DNA of 23,195 nt, taken from contig JASHUH010000083.1 of assembly GCA_030040115.1 (NCBI GenBank), positions 1-23,195 on the forward strand. The letters are read 5' to 3'. This document shows, in pieces, positions 7,876 through 15,873 of this stretch. The DNA comes from Acidobacteriaceae bacterium. GTDB taxonomy: Bacteria; Acidobacteriota; Terriglobia; Terriglobales; Acidobacteriaceae. Below the pieces are notes generated by a model that ran no database searches, was not told the origin of the DNA, and worked only from the letters and a program-made list of their open reading frames with translations. A program made the translations under genes and the position numbers. Every line of letters begins with the position of its first letter. The stretch's first letter is position 1.

Positions 7876-7941
7876 TGAAGAGAAGTTACGCGCACGGTTC
7901 CTCGCCTGCCGTCGAGGCGAACGCGAGCAAAGATCCCGCCC

Positions 7942-10164
7942 ATGGCCGATTCCGCAACGAGTGCAGACCGGTTTTATCTCACCACGCCGATCTACTACGT
8001 GAACGCGCGCCCGCACCTGGGCCACGCCTATTCGACGATTGTGTGCGACGCCATTGCCCGGCGCAAGCGGGCGATGGGGATTGACACCTGGTTTTTGACG
8101 GGGACCGACGAGCATGGGCAGAAGATCGAGCGTAGCGCCAAGCTCGCCGGGCGAACGCCGATGGAGTTCGCCACCGCCATCGCGGCGGAGTTTCGCGGGC
8201 TGTGGGACCGGCTGGAGCTCACCTACGACGACTTCATCCGCACCACCGAGGAGCGGCATAGGCGCGGCGTGCAGCATTTATTCGCCACGCTGCGCGACCG
8301 CGGCTATATCTACAAAGGCTCCTACACCGGCCAGTACTGCGTCAGCGATGAATCCTGGATCGAAGGCCCGCCCGGCACACCTTGCCCCGATTGCGGGCGA
8401 ATGACGGAAACCGTGAGCGAGGAGAATTACTTTTTCAAGCTCTCGGCCTTCGAACGCAAGCTGCTCGAGTTCTACGAGGCGAATCCGGAGTTCATGGGGC
8501 CGGAGTCGACGCGCCGCGAAGTGATCTCGTTTGTGCGCAGCGGGCTCAAAGACCTTTCCGTGAGCCGAACCAGCTTTTCCTGGGGCATTCCCGTGCCCGG
8601 CGACGAAAAGCACGTGGTCTATGTTTGGCTGGACGCGCTGGCGAATTACATCACGGCTCTGGGTTATGGCTCGGATGACATCCAGGACCAGGAAAAATTT
8701 AAAAAATTCTGGCCGGCCGACATGCACCTGATCGGCAAGGAAATCAGCCGCTTTCACTGTGTCTATTGGCCGGCGTTTCTGATGGCTGCCGGTGTCGCGC
8801 CGCCATGCTCGGTGCGCGCCAACGGCTGGCTGCTCTTCGACCAGGGAAAAATGTCCAAGTCGCGCGGCAACATTGTCCGTGCCGAAACCGTCTGCACGGT
8901 GTTAGGTGCTGACGCATTGAGGTACTTCTTATTGCGCGAAATTCCCTTCGGGCAGGACGGCAACTTTTCGTTCGACGCGCTGGTGCAGCGCTATAACGGC
9001 GATCTGGCCAACGGTTACGGCAATTTGGTAAGCCGGGTGGGGAACATGGTCTTCAAGTACTTTGGGGGCGACATTCCGCACTTTGGAGCGCCTACGGGCG
9101 CCGAAGCCGCGCTGCGACTGAGCGCCGAACGAACTATCGCCGCGTTCGGCGCGGCTTTTGACGAGCTGAATTTTGCTGACGCGTTAAAAGGGCTTTGGCT
9201 GCTGGTCAGCGAAACCGACGGCTACCTGACCGCCAACGCGCCCTGGAAAAAGCCCTCCGACCGCCCGGCCGCCGCACACATGCATTTGCAGGCGCGAGTG
9301 CTGGCGACGGCGGCCGAGGCGATTCGCATCATTACGGCGCTTGCCTATCCCGTGCTTCCGGATGCGGCGGCCAAGGTGTGGCGCCAACTCGGCCAAGGCG
9401 AAATCGGCGATGCGGCGCGGCAAGCTTTTTTAAAGGATCTGGCGTGGGGCGGGTTGAAGGCGGGGACACGGTTCGAATTGCCTGCGCCGCTGTTTCCCCG
9501 CGCGGAAAGGGATGCAATCGAGCGTATGCAGAATCTTGAAGATGAGAACAACCGCACCGCGATCGACGCCGCCAAGGGCGAAACTGTGGCCCCGGGGCCG
9601 GCGACGGCCGCGCCCTCCACAGTTCCCACAAGGGTGGCCAATAAGGACGATGCGCGCGCGGCCGACGCCCTCACACCCACCACCGCTGCCCCCCACGATC
9701 CATCGCAGCCGATGGAGACAGCGCAGGTTCACGCGGTTCCGGCGGATCAGGCGAGCAGCCGGCTGAGCGTGACGCCGGCTGCCGCGAGCGCTGGCGCTCC
9801 GCAAACTGCGCCGTTAGCTGAGGCCTCCGAGGAGCCGCAGCGAATTTCCATTGACGATTTCGCCAAGGTGGATCTCCGTGTGGCGCAGATCCTGGTCGCC
9901 GAACGCGTACCCAAAGCCGACAAACTTTTGCGGCTCGAAATTGACCTGGGCTACGAAAAGCGGCAGATTCTGGCCGGCATCGCGCAGCATTACGAGCCGG
10001 AGAAGCTCATTGGGCGCAAGATCGTAGTGGTGGCCAACCTGGCGCCGCGCAAGATGCGCGGGATGGAGTCGAATGGGATGTTGCTGGCCGCCTCACTGCT
10101 CGATGGCGCGCCGGTCTTGGCGGGATTCCTGGAAGAAGTTCCGTTGGGCGCGCGGCTGAAGTAG
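7942..10164 (+). CDS. metG: Methionyl-tRNA synthetase with C-terminal tRNA-binding domain
   Basis: The 740-residue enzyme charges tRNA-Met for initiation and elongation. The class I motifs are clear: FYLTTPIYYVNARPHLGH with HLGH at 25-28, and GKMSKSRGN with KMSKS at 303-307. A zinc-knuckle-like insert has C133, C148 and C151. An anticodon-binding helical domain spans about 350-530. A long low-complexity linker rich in Ala, Pro and Thr (about 535-632) joins it to an Arc1p/Trbp111-type OB-fold tRNA-binding domain (635-740; DFAKVDLRVAQIL to GARLK). That domain aids dimerisation and tRNA binding in MetRS. The ATG at 7942 lacks a clear ribosome site, but it is the only start close to the conserved FYLTTPIYY. 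Confidence 0.96.
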   Translation: MADSATSADRFYLTTPIYYVNARPHLGHAYSTIVCDAIARRKRAMGIDTWFLTGTDEHGQKIERSAKLAGRTPMEFATAIAAEFRGLWDRLELTYDDFIRTTEERHRRGVQHLFATLRDRGYIYKGSYTGQYCVSDESWIEGPPGTPCPDCGRMTETVSEENYFFKLSAFERKLLEFYEANPEFMGPESTRREVISFVRSGLKDLSVSRTSFSWGIPVPGDEKHVVYVWLDALANYITALGYGSDDIQDQEKFKKFWPADMHLIGKEISRFHCVYWPAFLMAAGVAPPCSVRANGWLLFDQGKMSKSRGNIVRAETVCTVLGADALRYFLLREIPFGQDGNFSFDALVQRYNGDLANGYGNLVSRVGNMVFKYFGGDIPHFGAPTGAEAALRLSAERTIAAFGAAFDELNFADALKGLWLLVSETDGYLTANAPWKKPSDRPAAAHMHLQARVLATAAEAIRIITALAYPVLPDAAAKVWRQLGQGEIGDAARQAFLKDLAWGGLKAGTRFELPAPLFPRAERDAIERMQNLEDENNRTAIDAAKGETVAPGPATAAPSTVPTRVANKDDARAADALTPTTAAPHDPSQPMETAQVHAVPADQASSRLSVTPAAASAGAPQTAPLAEASEEPQRISIDDFAKVDLRVAQILVAERVPKADKLLRLEIDLGYEKRQILAGIAQHYEPEKLIGRKIVVVANLAPRKMRGMESNGMLLAASLLDGAPVLAGFLEEVPLGARLK

Positions 10165-10175
10165 GTAACTACTTC
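10158..10175 (+). other. Short hairpin over the metG stop codon
   Basis: GAAGTAG, GTAA, CTACTTC is a perfect 7-bp stem closed by a GNRA-type tetraloop; the TAG stop (10162-10164) lies in the left arm. No T run follows, so this is not a standard intrinsic terminator. It could stabilise the 3' end or be chance. Confidence 0.35.
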
Positions 10176-10213
10176 CGTCCAATGTCGCCTGCTTCGAGCC
10201 CCCGCGGGGTTAT

Positions 10214-10255
10214 TCCTCGATACACACAAATCGTGCTATCCTTACACATCGAGGA
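10214..10255 (+). promoter_or_regulatory. Possible operator upstream of the second vapBC
   Basis: TCCTCGAT (10214-10221) and ATCGAGGA (10248-10255) are perfect inverted arms 26 bases apart. Between them lies a possible -10 box, TATCCT (10237-10242). The right arm runs into the GAGGAG ribosome site of vapB. Ribbon-helix-helix antitoxins often repress through such repeats, but no good -35 is present. Confidence 0.35.
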
Positions 10256-10264
10256 GAGCGCGCC

Positions 10265-10519
10265 ATGCGCACCAACATCGATATTGACGACAAGCTAATG
10301 AAGCAGGCCATGAAGGCGACCGGCGCCACCACAAAGAAGGCGGCAGTGGAAGCGGCCATGCGTCTCACCGTCCGTCTCTATACGCAGGGCGAAACCATCA
10401 GAAAGCTCCGGGGATTCGGCTGGGAAGGTAATCTGGATCAGATGCGAGAGAGCCGAATACCCGACTTGCGGCAGCAGCCCCGGAGGAAACCGGCGCGACC
10501 GCGCGCCTCGGCGGCATAA
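10265..10519 (+). CDS. vapB: VapB-type antitoxin (ribbon-helix-helix, Arc/MetJ class)
   Basis: The 84-residue protein starts MRTNIDIDDKLMKQAMKATG, followed by TTKKAAVEAAMR, the pattern of Arc/MetJ-class VapB antitoxins: a short beta strand plus two helices that bind DNA as a dimer. The toxin-binding part is probably near FGWEGNLDQMRES (about 53-66). The last 20 residues are Arg/Pro/Ala-rich and extend beyond the usual end of the family. GAGGAG lies 8 bases before the ATG. This fold is unrelated to the AbrB-type antitoxin at 2287, so the two toxin-antitoxin pairs are not copies of each other. The partner is the PIN protein 36 bases downstream. Confidence 0.82.
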   Translation: MRTNIDIDDKLMKQAMKATGATTKKAAVEAAMRLTVRLYTQGETIRKLRGFGWEGNLDQMRESRIPDLRQQPRRKPARPRASAA

Positions 10520-10555
10520 CGCCGGCGCTGCAAAAGACGCTAAAAATCGAGCGCC

Positions 10556-10951
10556 ATGATCATTGTGGATTCCTCAGTCTGGATCGACTATTTGAACGAC
10601 ATAGCCAACCCGCAAACCGTATGGCTCGAAAATGCCCTTGGCTTCCGCGCAATTGGCCTGACTAACCTGATCCTCTGTGAGGTCCTGCAAGGAGTCCGCC
10701 ACGAAAAGCGTTTCCGGCTCGCCCAGCGGGCTCTCTTGACCCTCCCGGTTTTCGATATCGCGGGAACGCGTCTCGCCATCCGAGCAGCCAGAAACTATCA
10801 CGCACTGCAACTCCGTGGAGTTACCGTCTGGAAAACGATCGACTGCCTGATTGCGACGTTTTGTATCGCGGACAATTTTGAATTGCTCCATCGTGATCAC
10901 GATTTTGAACCTTTCGAACAGCACCTTGGCCTTAGGGTGGTTAAGGCATAA
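10556..10951 (+). CDS. vapC: VapC-type PIN-domain ribonuclease toxin
   Basis: This 131-residue PIN protein begins MIIVDSSVWIDYL. The metal-binding acids are present: D5, E42 in LILCEVLQG, D96 in TIDCLIA, and D114/D116 in LLHRDHDFEPF. It is of the COG1487 type, with the LLHxDxDF ending typical of active VapC endoribonucleases. It is paired with the ribbon-helix-helix antitoxin upstream, but the two genes are separated by 36 bases instead of overlapping. Its ribosome site is weak (GAGCG before the ATG), so toxin synthesis may be low relative to antitoxin. The gene is intact. The RNA target is unknown. Confidence 0.85.
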   Translation: MIIVDSSVWIDYLNDIANPQTVWLENALGFRAIGLTNLILCEVLQGVRHEKRFRLAQRALLTLPVFDIAGTRLAIRAARNYHALQLRGVTVWKTIDCLIATFCIADNFELLHRDHDFEPFEQHLGLRVVKA

Positions 10952-11009
10952 GGGTTGGGGTCTTCGAGGTCCCCTGAATCAGAAACATGGACAGGTTTTG
11001 AGGTAGCTT

Positions 11010-11861
11010 TTGCTCATCGATTCTCACGCTCACCTTGACAGCCCACGATACGCCGATGACCGGGCGGCGATGCTGGTCCGCGCGGCCGAAGCGGGCGTGG
11101 GCGCGGTGCTTTCCATCGGCATTGGGGAAGGTCCGGCGGAGATGCGCAAGGCGCTCGACCTCTGCCGCGAGTTCAATGCGCAGCGCGCGGCCGGAGGGTG
11201 TTTTCCGCAGCTCTACGCGAGCGCAGGCGTGTATCCGCACAATACAGATGAGATGGATGACGCCGTGCTGGCCAGGATGGACGGGCTGCTTGCCCAGCCG
11301 GAGGTGATTGCCTGCGGCGAAATCGGACTGGATTATTTTCATGAAGGCGCTCCGCACGATGTTCAGCGCCATGGACTGGTTCAGCAGCTCGAAATTGCCT
11401 CAGCGCGCAAGCGGCCCATCGTCATCCACTGCCGGGGCAAAGATGGCGCCAACCAGAGGAATGGAGATGCGTGGAGCGATCTTTTCCAGGTGTTGGCGGA
11501 GCACTGGCGACCCACAGGATTGGGCGGCGTCATGCACTGCTTTAGCGGTGGGTGGGATGAGGCGCGGCGGTCGCTGGATTTGGGTTTTCTGATTTCCTTC
11601 GCCGGCAATCTGACCTATCCCAAAGCACAGGCGCTGCGCGATGTGGCGCAGCGCGTACCGCTCGACAGTTTGCTGGTGGAGACGGATGCGCCATGGCTCG
11701 CTCCGGCCCCGCATCGGGGCAAGCGCAATGAGCCGGCCATGGTTGTGGAGACGGCTCAAGTCTTGGCCGGGCTGCTGCATATGGAACGGCAAGAGATGGC
11801 CGCCGCCACCACGAAAAACTTTTTCCGCATGTTTCATCTGCGGCCGGACGTGGGAAACTGA
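11010..11861 (+). CDS. tatD: TatD family metal-dependent hydrolase (DNase)
   Basis: The 283-residue TIM-barrel hydrolase has all metal ligands of the TatD family: H6 and H8 (IDSHAHLD), E104 (CGEIGLDYF), H140 (IVIHCRG), H176 (VMHCFSG) and D226 (VETDAPWLAP). Characterised members are Mg-dependent 3'-5' exonucleases acting on DNA or RNA, and some remove D-amino acids from D-aminoacyl-tRNA. The start is a TTG at 11010 with GAGGT close upstream; the protein then begins LIDSHAHLD, exactly where the family starts. A tatD gene next to metG is a common bacterial arrangement; here the second vapBC module lies between them, consistent with later insertion. Confidence 0.9.
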   Translation: MLIDSHAHLDSPRYADDRAAMLVRAAEAGVGAVLSIGIGEGPAEMRKALDLCREFNAQRAAGGCFPQLYASAGVYPHNTDEMDDAVLARMDGLLAQPEVIACGEIGLDYFHEGAPHDVQRHGLVQQLEIASARKRPIVIHCRGKDGANQRNGDAWSDLFQVLAEHWRPTGLGGVMHCFSGGWDEARRSLDLGFLISFAGNLTYPKAQALRDVAQRVPLDSLLVETDAPWLAPAPHRGKRNEPAMVVETAQVLAGLLHMERQEMAAATTKNFFRMFHLRPDVGN

Positions 11862-11939
11862 TAGAGTTGCACTGGCCGAGCCGGACTGCAGGAGACACCG
11901 GCCGGAGTCGAACTCATCGTTGACGAGGACAGTCAGGCC

Positions 11940-12440
11940 ATGGCCCAGGACAACTCATTCGACGTCGTCAGCAAAGTGGACATCCAGGAGGTCCGCAACG
12001 CCATCGATCAGGCGCTCAAGGAAATCCGCCAGCGCTTCGATCTGAAGGATTCCCGCTCCGAGGTGAGCCTCGAAGGCGGCGATACCATCCAACTGGCTTC
12101 GGCCAGCGAATATAAGCTGGAAGCAGTAAAAGATATCCTGAGCCAAAAGCTCGTCAAGCGCGGCGTCTCGCTTAAGAACCTGACCTACGGCAAGCTCGAG
12201 CCCGCAGCCGGGCAAAGCGTGCGGCAGAAGATCAGCCTGCAGCAAGGCATTCCCGTGGAAAAGGCCAAGGAAATTGTACGGCTGATTAAGGATGCAAAGA
12301 AGAAGGCGCAGGCCAGCATCCAGGGCGATACGGTGAGGGTTTCGAGTAAGGACCGCGACGAGCTGCAGTCGATTATCGCCATGTTGCGCGCCCGGGACAT
12401 GGGTGTGGATTTGCAGTTCACGAATTACCGGACGAATTGA
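11940..12440 (+). CDS. yajQ: YajQ family nucleotide-binding protein
   Basis: The 166-residue protein matches the YajQ family along its length: an N-terminal SFDVVSKVD, the helix NAIDQALKEIRQRFDLKDS, GKLEPAAGQSVRQKISLQQG in the middle, and DRDELQSIIAMLRA to the terminal VDLQFTNYR. The fold is two ferredoxin-like domains. A Xanthomonas homologue binds cyclic di-GMP and works with a LysR-type regulator; other members bind nucleotides or RNA. Which ligand applies here is unknown. GAGG lies 11 bases ahead of the ATG. It stands between tatD and the polyprenyl synthase gene with gaps of 70-80 bases and may be co-transcribed with them. Confidence 0.92.
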   Translation: MAQDNSFDVVSKVDIQEVRNAIDQALKEIRQRFDLKDSRSEVSLEGGDTIQLASASEYKLEAVKDILSQKLVKRGVSLKNLTYGKLEPAAGQSVRQKISLQQGIPVEKAKEIVRLIKDAKKKAQASIQGDTVRVSSKDRDELQSIIAMLRARDMGVDLQFTNYRTN

Positions 12441-12508
12441 AGCGGATGACGGCTGCCGACCCGGGCGACAAGAACCGATACAATCACCCATAACGGTTCC
12501 GAAGAGCT

Positions 12509-13498
12509 TTGAGCACAACCACCATAGCGACGGCAAGGGAGGTTTTCGATTTGCTGCGGGAGGATCTCGTGGCGATCGAGCAGGAGCTGGGGCGCGACGC
12601 GGCCTCGAGCGTCAGCACCATTACCGAAATTGCCGAATACTTGCGCGAGGGCGGAGGCAAGCGCATTCGGCCTTCGCTGCTGCTGCTGGCGGCGCATATG
12701 CTGGGTTACGGGGAACAGGGGGCTATCCGACTGGGCGCCGCGGTGGAAATGATTCACACCGCCACCCTGGTGCACGATGACATTATCGACGGCGCCGACA
12801 CGCGACGTGGGCGGCCCTCGGCCAACACCACATGGGGCAACGAGAAATGCGTGCTGGCCGGCGACTGGCTCTACATGCAAGCCTTCAAAGTGGCTCTGGA
12901 AGAGCGCAACTTGCGCATCCTGGACCTGATTGTGAGCCTCACGCAGCAGATGGTCGAGGGCGAGCTGTTGCAGATCCAGAAGCTCGGCAAAGCCATTTCC
13001 GAAGCCGAGTACTACGACCTGATCTTCCGCAAGACAGCATGCCTGTTCTCGGTTTCGATGCGCATGGGCGCGGTGCTCGCCGAAGCCACGGAAGCACAGG
13101 AGACATGCTTGGGCGCTTACGGGCGCGCGGTGGGGCTGGCCTTCCAGATCGTCGACGATGTGCTGGATCTGACGGCGACCGAAGAGGCGCTGGGCAAGCC
13201 TGTGGCCAGCGACCTGCGCGAAGGCAAGGCGACGCTGCCGGTGATTCACGCCATCGACCATGGCACGGCGATGGATCGCAAGACCATTCAGCGGGTGCTG
13301 GACGATCGCAGCTTCGAGAACGTGAGCCGGCAGGAGATTCAGGAGATCCTGGCGCGCAATGGCTCGGTGGAGTATGCGATGGCGGCGGCCGACCGCTATG
13401 CGGCGCAATCACGGCAGGCATTGGCGGCATTCACCGACTCCGATTTCAAGCGCGCCTTGCTGTGGGCGCCCGACTTCGTGGTGGCGCGGGAGAAATAG
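12509..13498 (+). CDS. ispB: Long-chain all-trans polyprenyl diphosphate synthase
   Basis: The 329-residue protein is a trans-isoprenyl diphosphate synthase. Both aspartate-rich motifs are present: DDIID (90-94, followed by GADTRRGRP) and DDVLD (216-220). GGGKRIRP (48-55) binds isopentenyl diphosphate. The residues five and four places before the first motif are small (A85, T86), which in this family permits long chains, so a hepta- to decaprenyl product for the quinone side chain is expected. Start choice is the TTG at 12509, giving STTTIATAREVFDLL; its ribosome site is poor and nearby, so the exact start is uncertain. The stop codon directly abuts the start of the O-methyltransferase gene (TAGATG), implying one operon. 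Confidence 0.88.
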   Translation: MSTTTIATAREVFDLLREDLVAIEQELGRDAASSVSTITEIAEYLREGGGKRIRPSLLLLAAHMLGYGEQGAIRLGAAVEMIHTATLVHDDIIDGADTRRGRPSANTTWGNEKCVLAGDWLYMQAFKVALEERNLRILDLIVSLTQQMVEGELLQIQKLGKAISEAEYYDLIFRKTACLFSVSMRMGAVLAEATEAQETCLGAYGRAVGLAFQIVDDVLDLTATEEALGKPVASDLREGKATLPVIHAIDHGTAMDRKTIQRVLDDRSFENVSRQEIQEILARNGSVEYAMAAADRYAAQSRQALAAFTDSDFKRALLWAPDFVVAREK

Positions 13499-14185
13499 AT
13501 GGCGCCGAGAAAACTCACGCAAAACCAGGTTTGGACAGACGTAGACAACTATTTCGGCGATTTGCTGGCGCCCGTGGACGCAGCGCTGGAGGGGACGCGG
13601 CAGGCCAATCGCGAGGCTGATCTTCCGCCCATTGAGGTTTCGCGGCTGCAGGGCAAATTCCTGCAGGTGCTGGTGCAGATCACCCAAGCGCGACGAGTGC
13701 TGGAGATCGGCACGCTGGGCGGTTACAGCACCATGTGGATGGCGCGCGGGCTTCCGGATGGAGGGCGGATCATAACCCTCGAATTCAATTCGCGGCACGC
13801 CGAGGTGGCGCGCAAAAATCTTGAAAATGCGGGTCTGCTTGATCGCGTGGAGATTCGCCTGGGGCGGGCGATCGATAGCCTTCCGGTTTTGCATGCCACG
13901 GGCGCCGGGCCTTTCGATCTGATCTTTATCGACGCGGACAAGCCGAGCAATCCGCAATATCTCGAATGGGCGTTGAAGCTGGGGCGGCGGGGAACCGCGA
14001 TCGTGGTGGATAACGTGGTGCGCGACGGCAAGGTGACGGAGGCGGAGAACACCGACGCTGACGTGGCAGGCACCCGGCGCATGACAGAGATGATGGCCGT
14101 CGAGCCGCGCTTGAACGCAACCGTGGTGCAGAATGTAGGCGTCAAGGGCTACGACGGGTTTGCGCTGGCGGTGATGCTTTCCTGA
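13499..14185 (+). CDS. Class I SAM-dependent O-methyltransferase (family 3, CCoAOMT-like)
   Basis: The 228-residue protein has the SAM motif VLEIGTLGGYST (67-78), the acidic LEF (94-96) and the metal-binding IDADK (144-148) with DN at 171-172. This is the layout of cation-dependent catechol-type O-methyltransferases (caffeoyl-CoA or catechol OMT family). Such enzymes methylate a hydroxyl next to another hydroxyl on an aromatic ring. Its ATG directly follows the stop of the polyprenyl synthase gene, and GGGAG in that gene's end serves as ribosome site, so the two are translationally coupled. A role in modifying an aromatic or quinone compound is a guess from this neighbour; the substrate is unknown. 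Confidence 0.88.
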   Translation: MAPRKLTQNQVWTDVDNYFGDLLAPVDAALEGTRQANREADLPPIEVSRLQGKFLQVLVQITQARRVLEIGTLGGYSTMWMARGLPDGGRIITLEFNSRHAEVARKNLENAGLLDRVEIRLGRAIDSLPVLHATGAGPFDLIFIDADKPSNPQYLEWALKLGRRGTAIVVDNVVRDGKVTEAENTDADVAGTRRMTEMMAVEPRLNATVVQNVGVKGYDGFALAVMLS

Positions 14186-14210
14186 TCAGGCGGGTTGGAC
14201 TACGGGCGAG

Positions 14211-14639
14211 CTACTCTGCCGGCGCCATGGCTTTGAGCGCCGCAGCGTAGCGCGGGGGCAGCGGCTTACGGTTAAGCTGGTCGTCGCAGACCACGTGGGC
14301 GGTTTCTCCCTCCGCCAAAAGCTCGCGCTCTTCTCCCTTTCGATTTGATTCCCGGTAAATTTTATACGCGAATTTGAGCACCGAGCCGCGCACCAGCGCG
14401 GTGCTGGTCTCGATGAGTATTTCATCGTCGTAGCGGGCGGGGGCGCGGTAGCGGCAGCGGGCATCGACCACAGGCAGGATGCAGCCGTGATCGAGCTCAA
14501 GGCGGCTGTAGGCGAGGCCGAGCGAGCGCAGGAGCTCGACCCGGCCCAGTTCGAACCAGACGAAGTAATTGGCGTAATAGACGATTCCCATCTGGTCGGT
14601 TTCGGCGTAGCGCACCCTAACCCGTGTTGTCACTGGCAT
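14211..14639 (-). CDS. Acyl-CoA thioesterase, YbgC/FadM type (hot-dog fold)
   Basis: The 142-residue protein shows the 4-hydroxybenzoyl-CoA thioesterase signature RVRYAETDQMGIVYYANY, with the catalytic Asp at D15, followed by FVWFELGRVELLRSLG. The length is that of a single hot-dog domain. Members hydrolyse short or medium acyl-CoA thioesters; YbgC associates with the Tol-Pal system in proteobacteria, but no tol genes are seen here. AGAGAG lies 8 to 13 bases ahead of the ATG at 14639. It converges on the O-methyltransferase gene with a 25-base gap and diverges from pheA. Confidence 0.88.
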   Translation of the reverse strand: MPVTTRVRVRYAETDQMGIVYYANYFVWFELGRVELLRSLGLAYSRLELDHGCILPVVDARCRYRAPARYDDEILIETSTALVRGSVLKFAYKIYRESNRKGEERELLAEGETAHVVCDDQLNRKPLPPRYAAALKAMAPAE

Positions 14640-15026
14640 CTGGCGTTCTCTCTCATGCAGATCATTTCATTGTGCGCCATCGGGACACAATTCGGGTTGA
14701 GGGCGGGGAAGGCGGCGACCGGGTTAGATGGCCGTCCCCAGGTCCACCCGTAATTTGTCCATGAGCAAATGCTCCTTCCAGCTCCGCACCCGGCGCCATC
14801 GTTTCATCGATCCGGAAAGCCGGCCAGTCGAGCGTAGCCCGAGGTCGAGTACCGCTGTAGACGAGACCAACGGATGGCCCGCTCGGCAAAGTGGCGGAGT
14901 TCCTGGAATCGGCGTCAGGGCGGAGCTCCGTGAGTTGCCGCTTCATCGCTCCTCTATGATTGGGAATTAGGTAGCTGGCAACGGCGGCCATAACGGCGGC
15001 CATTTCAAGGAGCAGAGATCGACGGC
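14640..15026. other. Intergenic region between the thioesterase gene and pheA
   Basis: These 387 bases hold no gene I can support. A minus-strand frame over most of it (14662-15003) encodes a Pro/Arg-rich product matching no family. Visible structure: a short palindrome GAGCA-AA-TGCTC (14763-14774), a tandem 12-bp repeat at 14980-15003, and AAGGAG (15007-15012) ahead of pheA. A TATGAT at 14955-14960 with TTGCCG 14 bases upstream is a poor promoter candidate because the spacer is short. Confidence 0.5.
14980..15003. repeat. Tandem 12-bp direct repeat
   Basis: AACGGCGGCCAT occurs twice in a row (14980-14991, 14992-15003), just before the pheA ribosome site. It may be a replication-slippage duplication. 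Confidence 0.8.
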
Positions 15027-15854
15027 ATGAAGGTTGCCATTCAGGGAGAACCGGGGTCGTTCAGTCATGAGGCGGCGGGGAAGCTGGTTCCGGGCGCGGA
15101 GATATTGCCTTGCACGCTTTCGGCGGAGGTATTTGCTGCGCTCGTGGGAGGCGCGGCAGACGCGGCTGCGATTCCGATTGAAAACAGCCTCGCGGGATCG
15201 GTGGCCGAACACTTCGACCTGCTGCTCGAACACGATGTCCGCGTCACGGCCGAGGCGCTGGTGCGCATTCGGCACAATTTGATCGCGCTTACCGGGGCGA
15301 AGACGGAGGAGATCGAACGGGTGTATTCGCACCCGGTGGCGCTGGCGCAGTGCCGGCGGTACTTGGCGGCGCACTCCAAGATGAAGGTCTTGGCCGCGTA
15401 CGATACCGCGGGCAGCGTTAAGCAAATTGCGGAGTCAGGCGAGCGGCGCGCGGCGGCCATCGCCAGCGCCGCGGCGGCGCGCTGCTACGGGGCGGAAATT
15501 CTGGAGGCCGGGATCGAGGATAATGCGGAAAATTACACCCGGTTTTTTCTGGTGCGGCGCGCGGCAGACGCCGGTGGGAGTGGCGAGGCGAACAAGGTGA
15601 GCATAGCCTTTAGCGTGGAGAACCGGCCGGGATCGCTGGCGGCGGTGCTGAATGAGCTTGCGGCGATGGGGACAAATTTGACCAAGATCGAGTCACGGCC
15701 GGTGCACGGCAAGCCGTGGGAGTACATTTTCTACGTAGACTGCCAGATTCGCTCGAGCGAACAGGCGACGGGGGTGATCGAGGCGCTCGGGCGCCATTGC
15801 GGCATGGTGAAGGAGTTGGGACGGTACCGGGGTAAAACCGACTCTGGCGGCTAG
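15027..15854 (+). CDS. pheA: Prephenate dehydratase with ACT regulatory domain
   Basis: This 275-residue monofunctional enzyme converts prephenate to phenylpyruvate, the committed step to phenylalanine. The dehydratase domain (1-180) has AIQGEPGSFSHEAA, IPIENSLAGSV (49-59), AYDTAGSVK (124-132) and NYTRFFL with the catalytic Thr at 171. The ACT domain (190-268) has NRPGSLAAVL (199-208) and ESRP (222-225), which form the phenylalanine-binding site for feedback inhibition. No chorismate mutase domain is fused at either end. AAGGAG lies 14 bases ahead of the ATG, somewhat far. The downstream neighbour is convergent, and the upstream one diverges, so it is probably transcribed alone. Confidence 0.93.
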   Translation: MKVAIQGEPGSFSHEAAGKLVPGAEILPCTLSAEVFAALVGGAADAAAIPIENSLAGSVAEHFDLLLEHDVRVTAEALVRIRHNLIALTGAKTEEIERVYSHPVALAQCRRYLAAHSKMKVLAAYDTAGSVKQIAESGERRAAAIASAAAARCYGAEILEAGIEDNAENYTRFFLVRRAADAGGSGEANKVSIAFSVENRPGSLAAVLNELAAMGTNLTKIESRPVHGKPWEYIFYVDCQIRSSEQATGVIEALGRHCGMVKELGRYRGKTDSGG

Positions 15855-15873
15855 AAGCCGGCTCCCGGCGTGT

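Noticed and set aside
7781..7941. T-box riboswitch before argS or metG
   Set aside because: The leader segments are short and I found no T-box consensus or paired antiterminator/terminator structures.
12425..13408. Minus-strand open frame opposite the polyprenyl synthase gene
   Set aside because: Antisense of a gene with both aspartate-rich motifs; product has no family features.
14662..15003. Minus-strand open frame of 113 codons in the gap before pheA
   Set aside because: Pro/Arg/Thr-rich, no clear ribosome site, resembles no family I know; could be a remnant but this cannot be supported.
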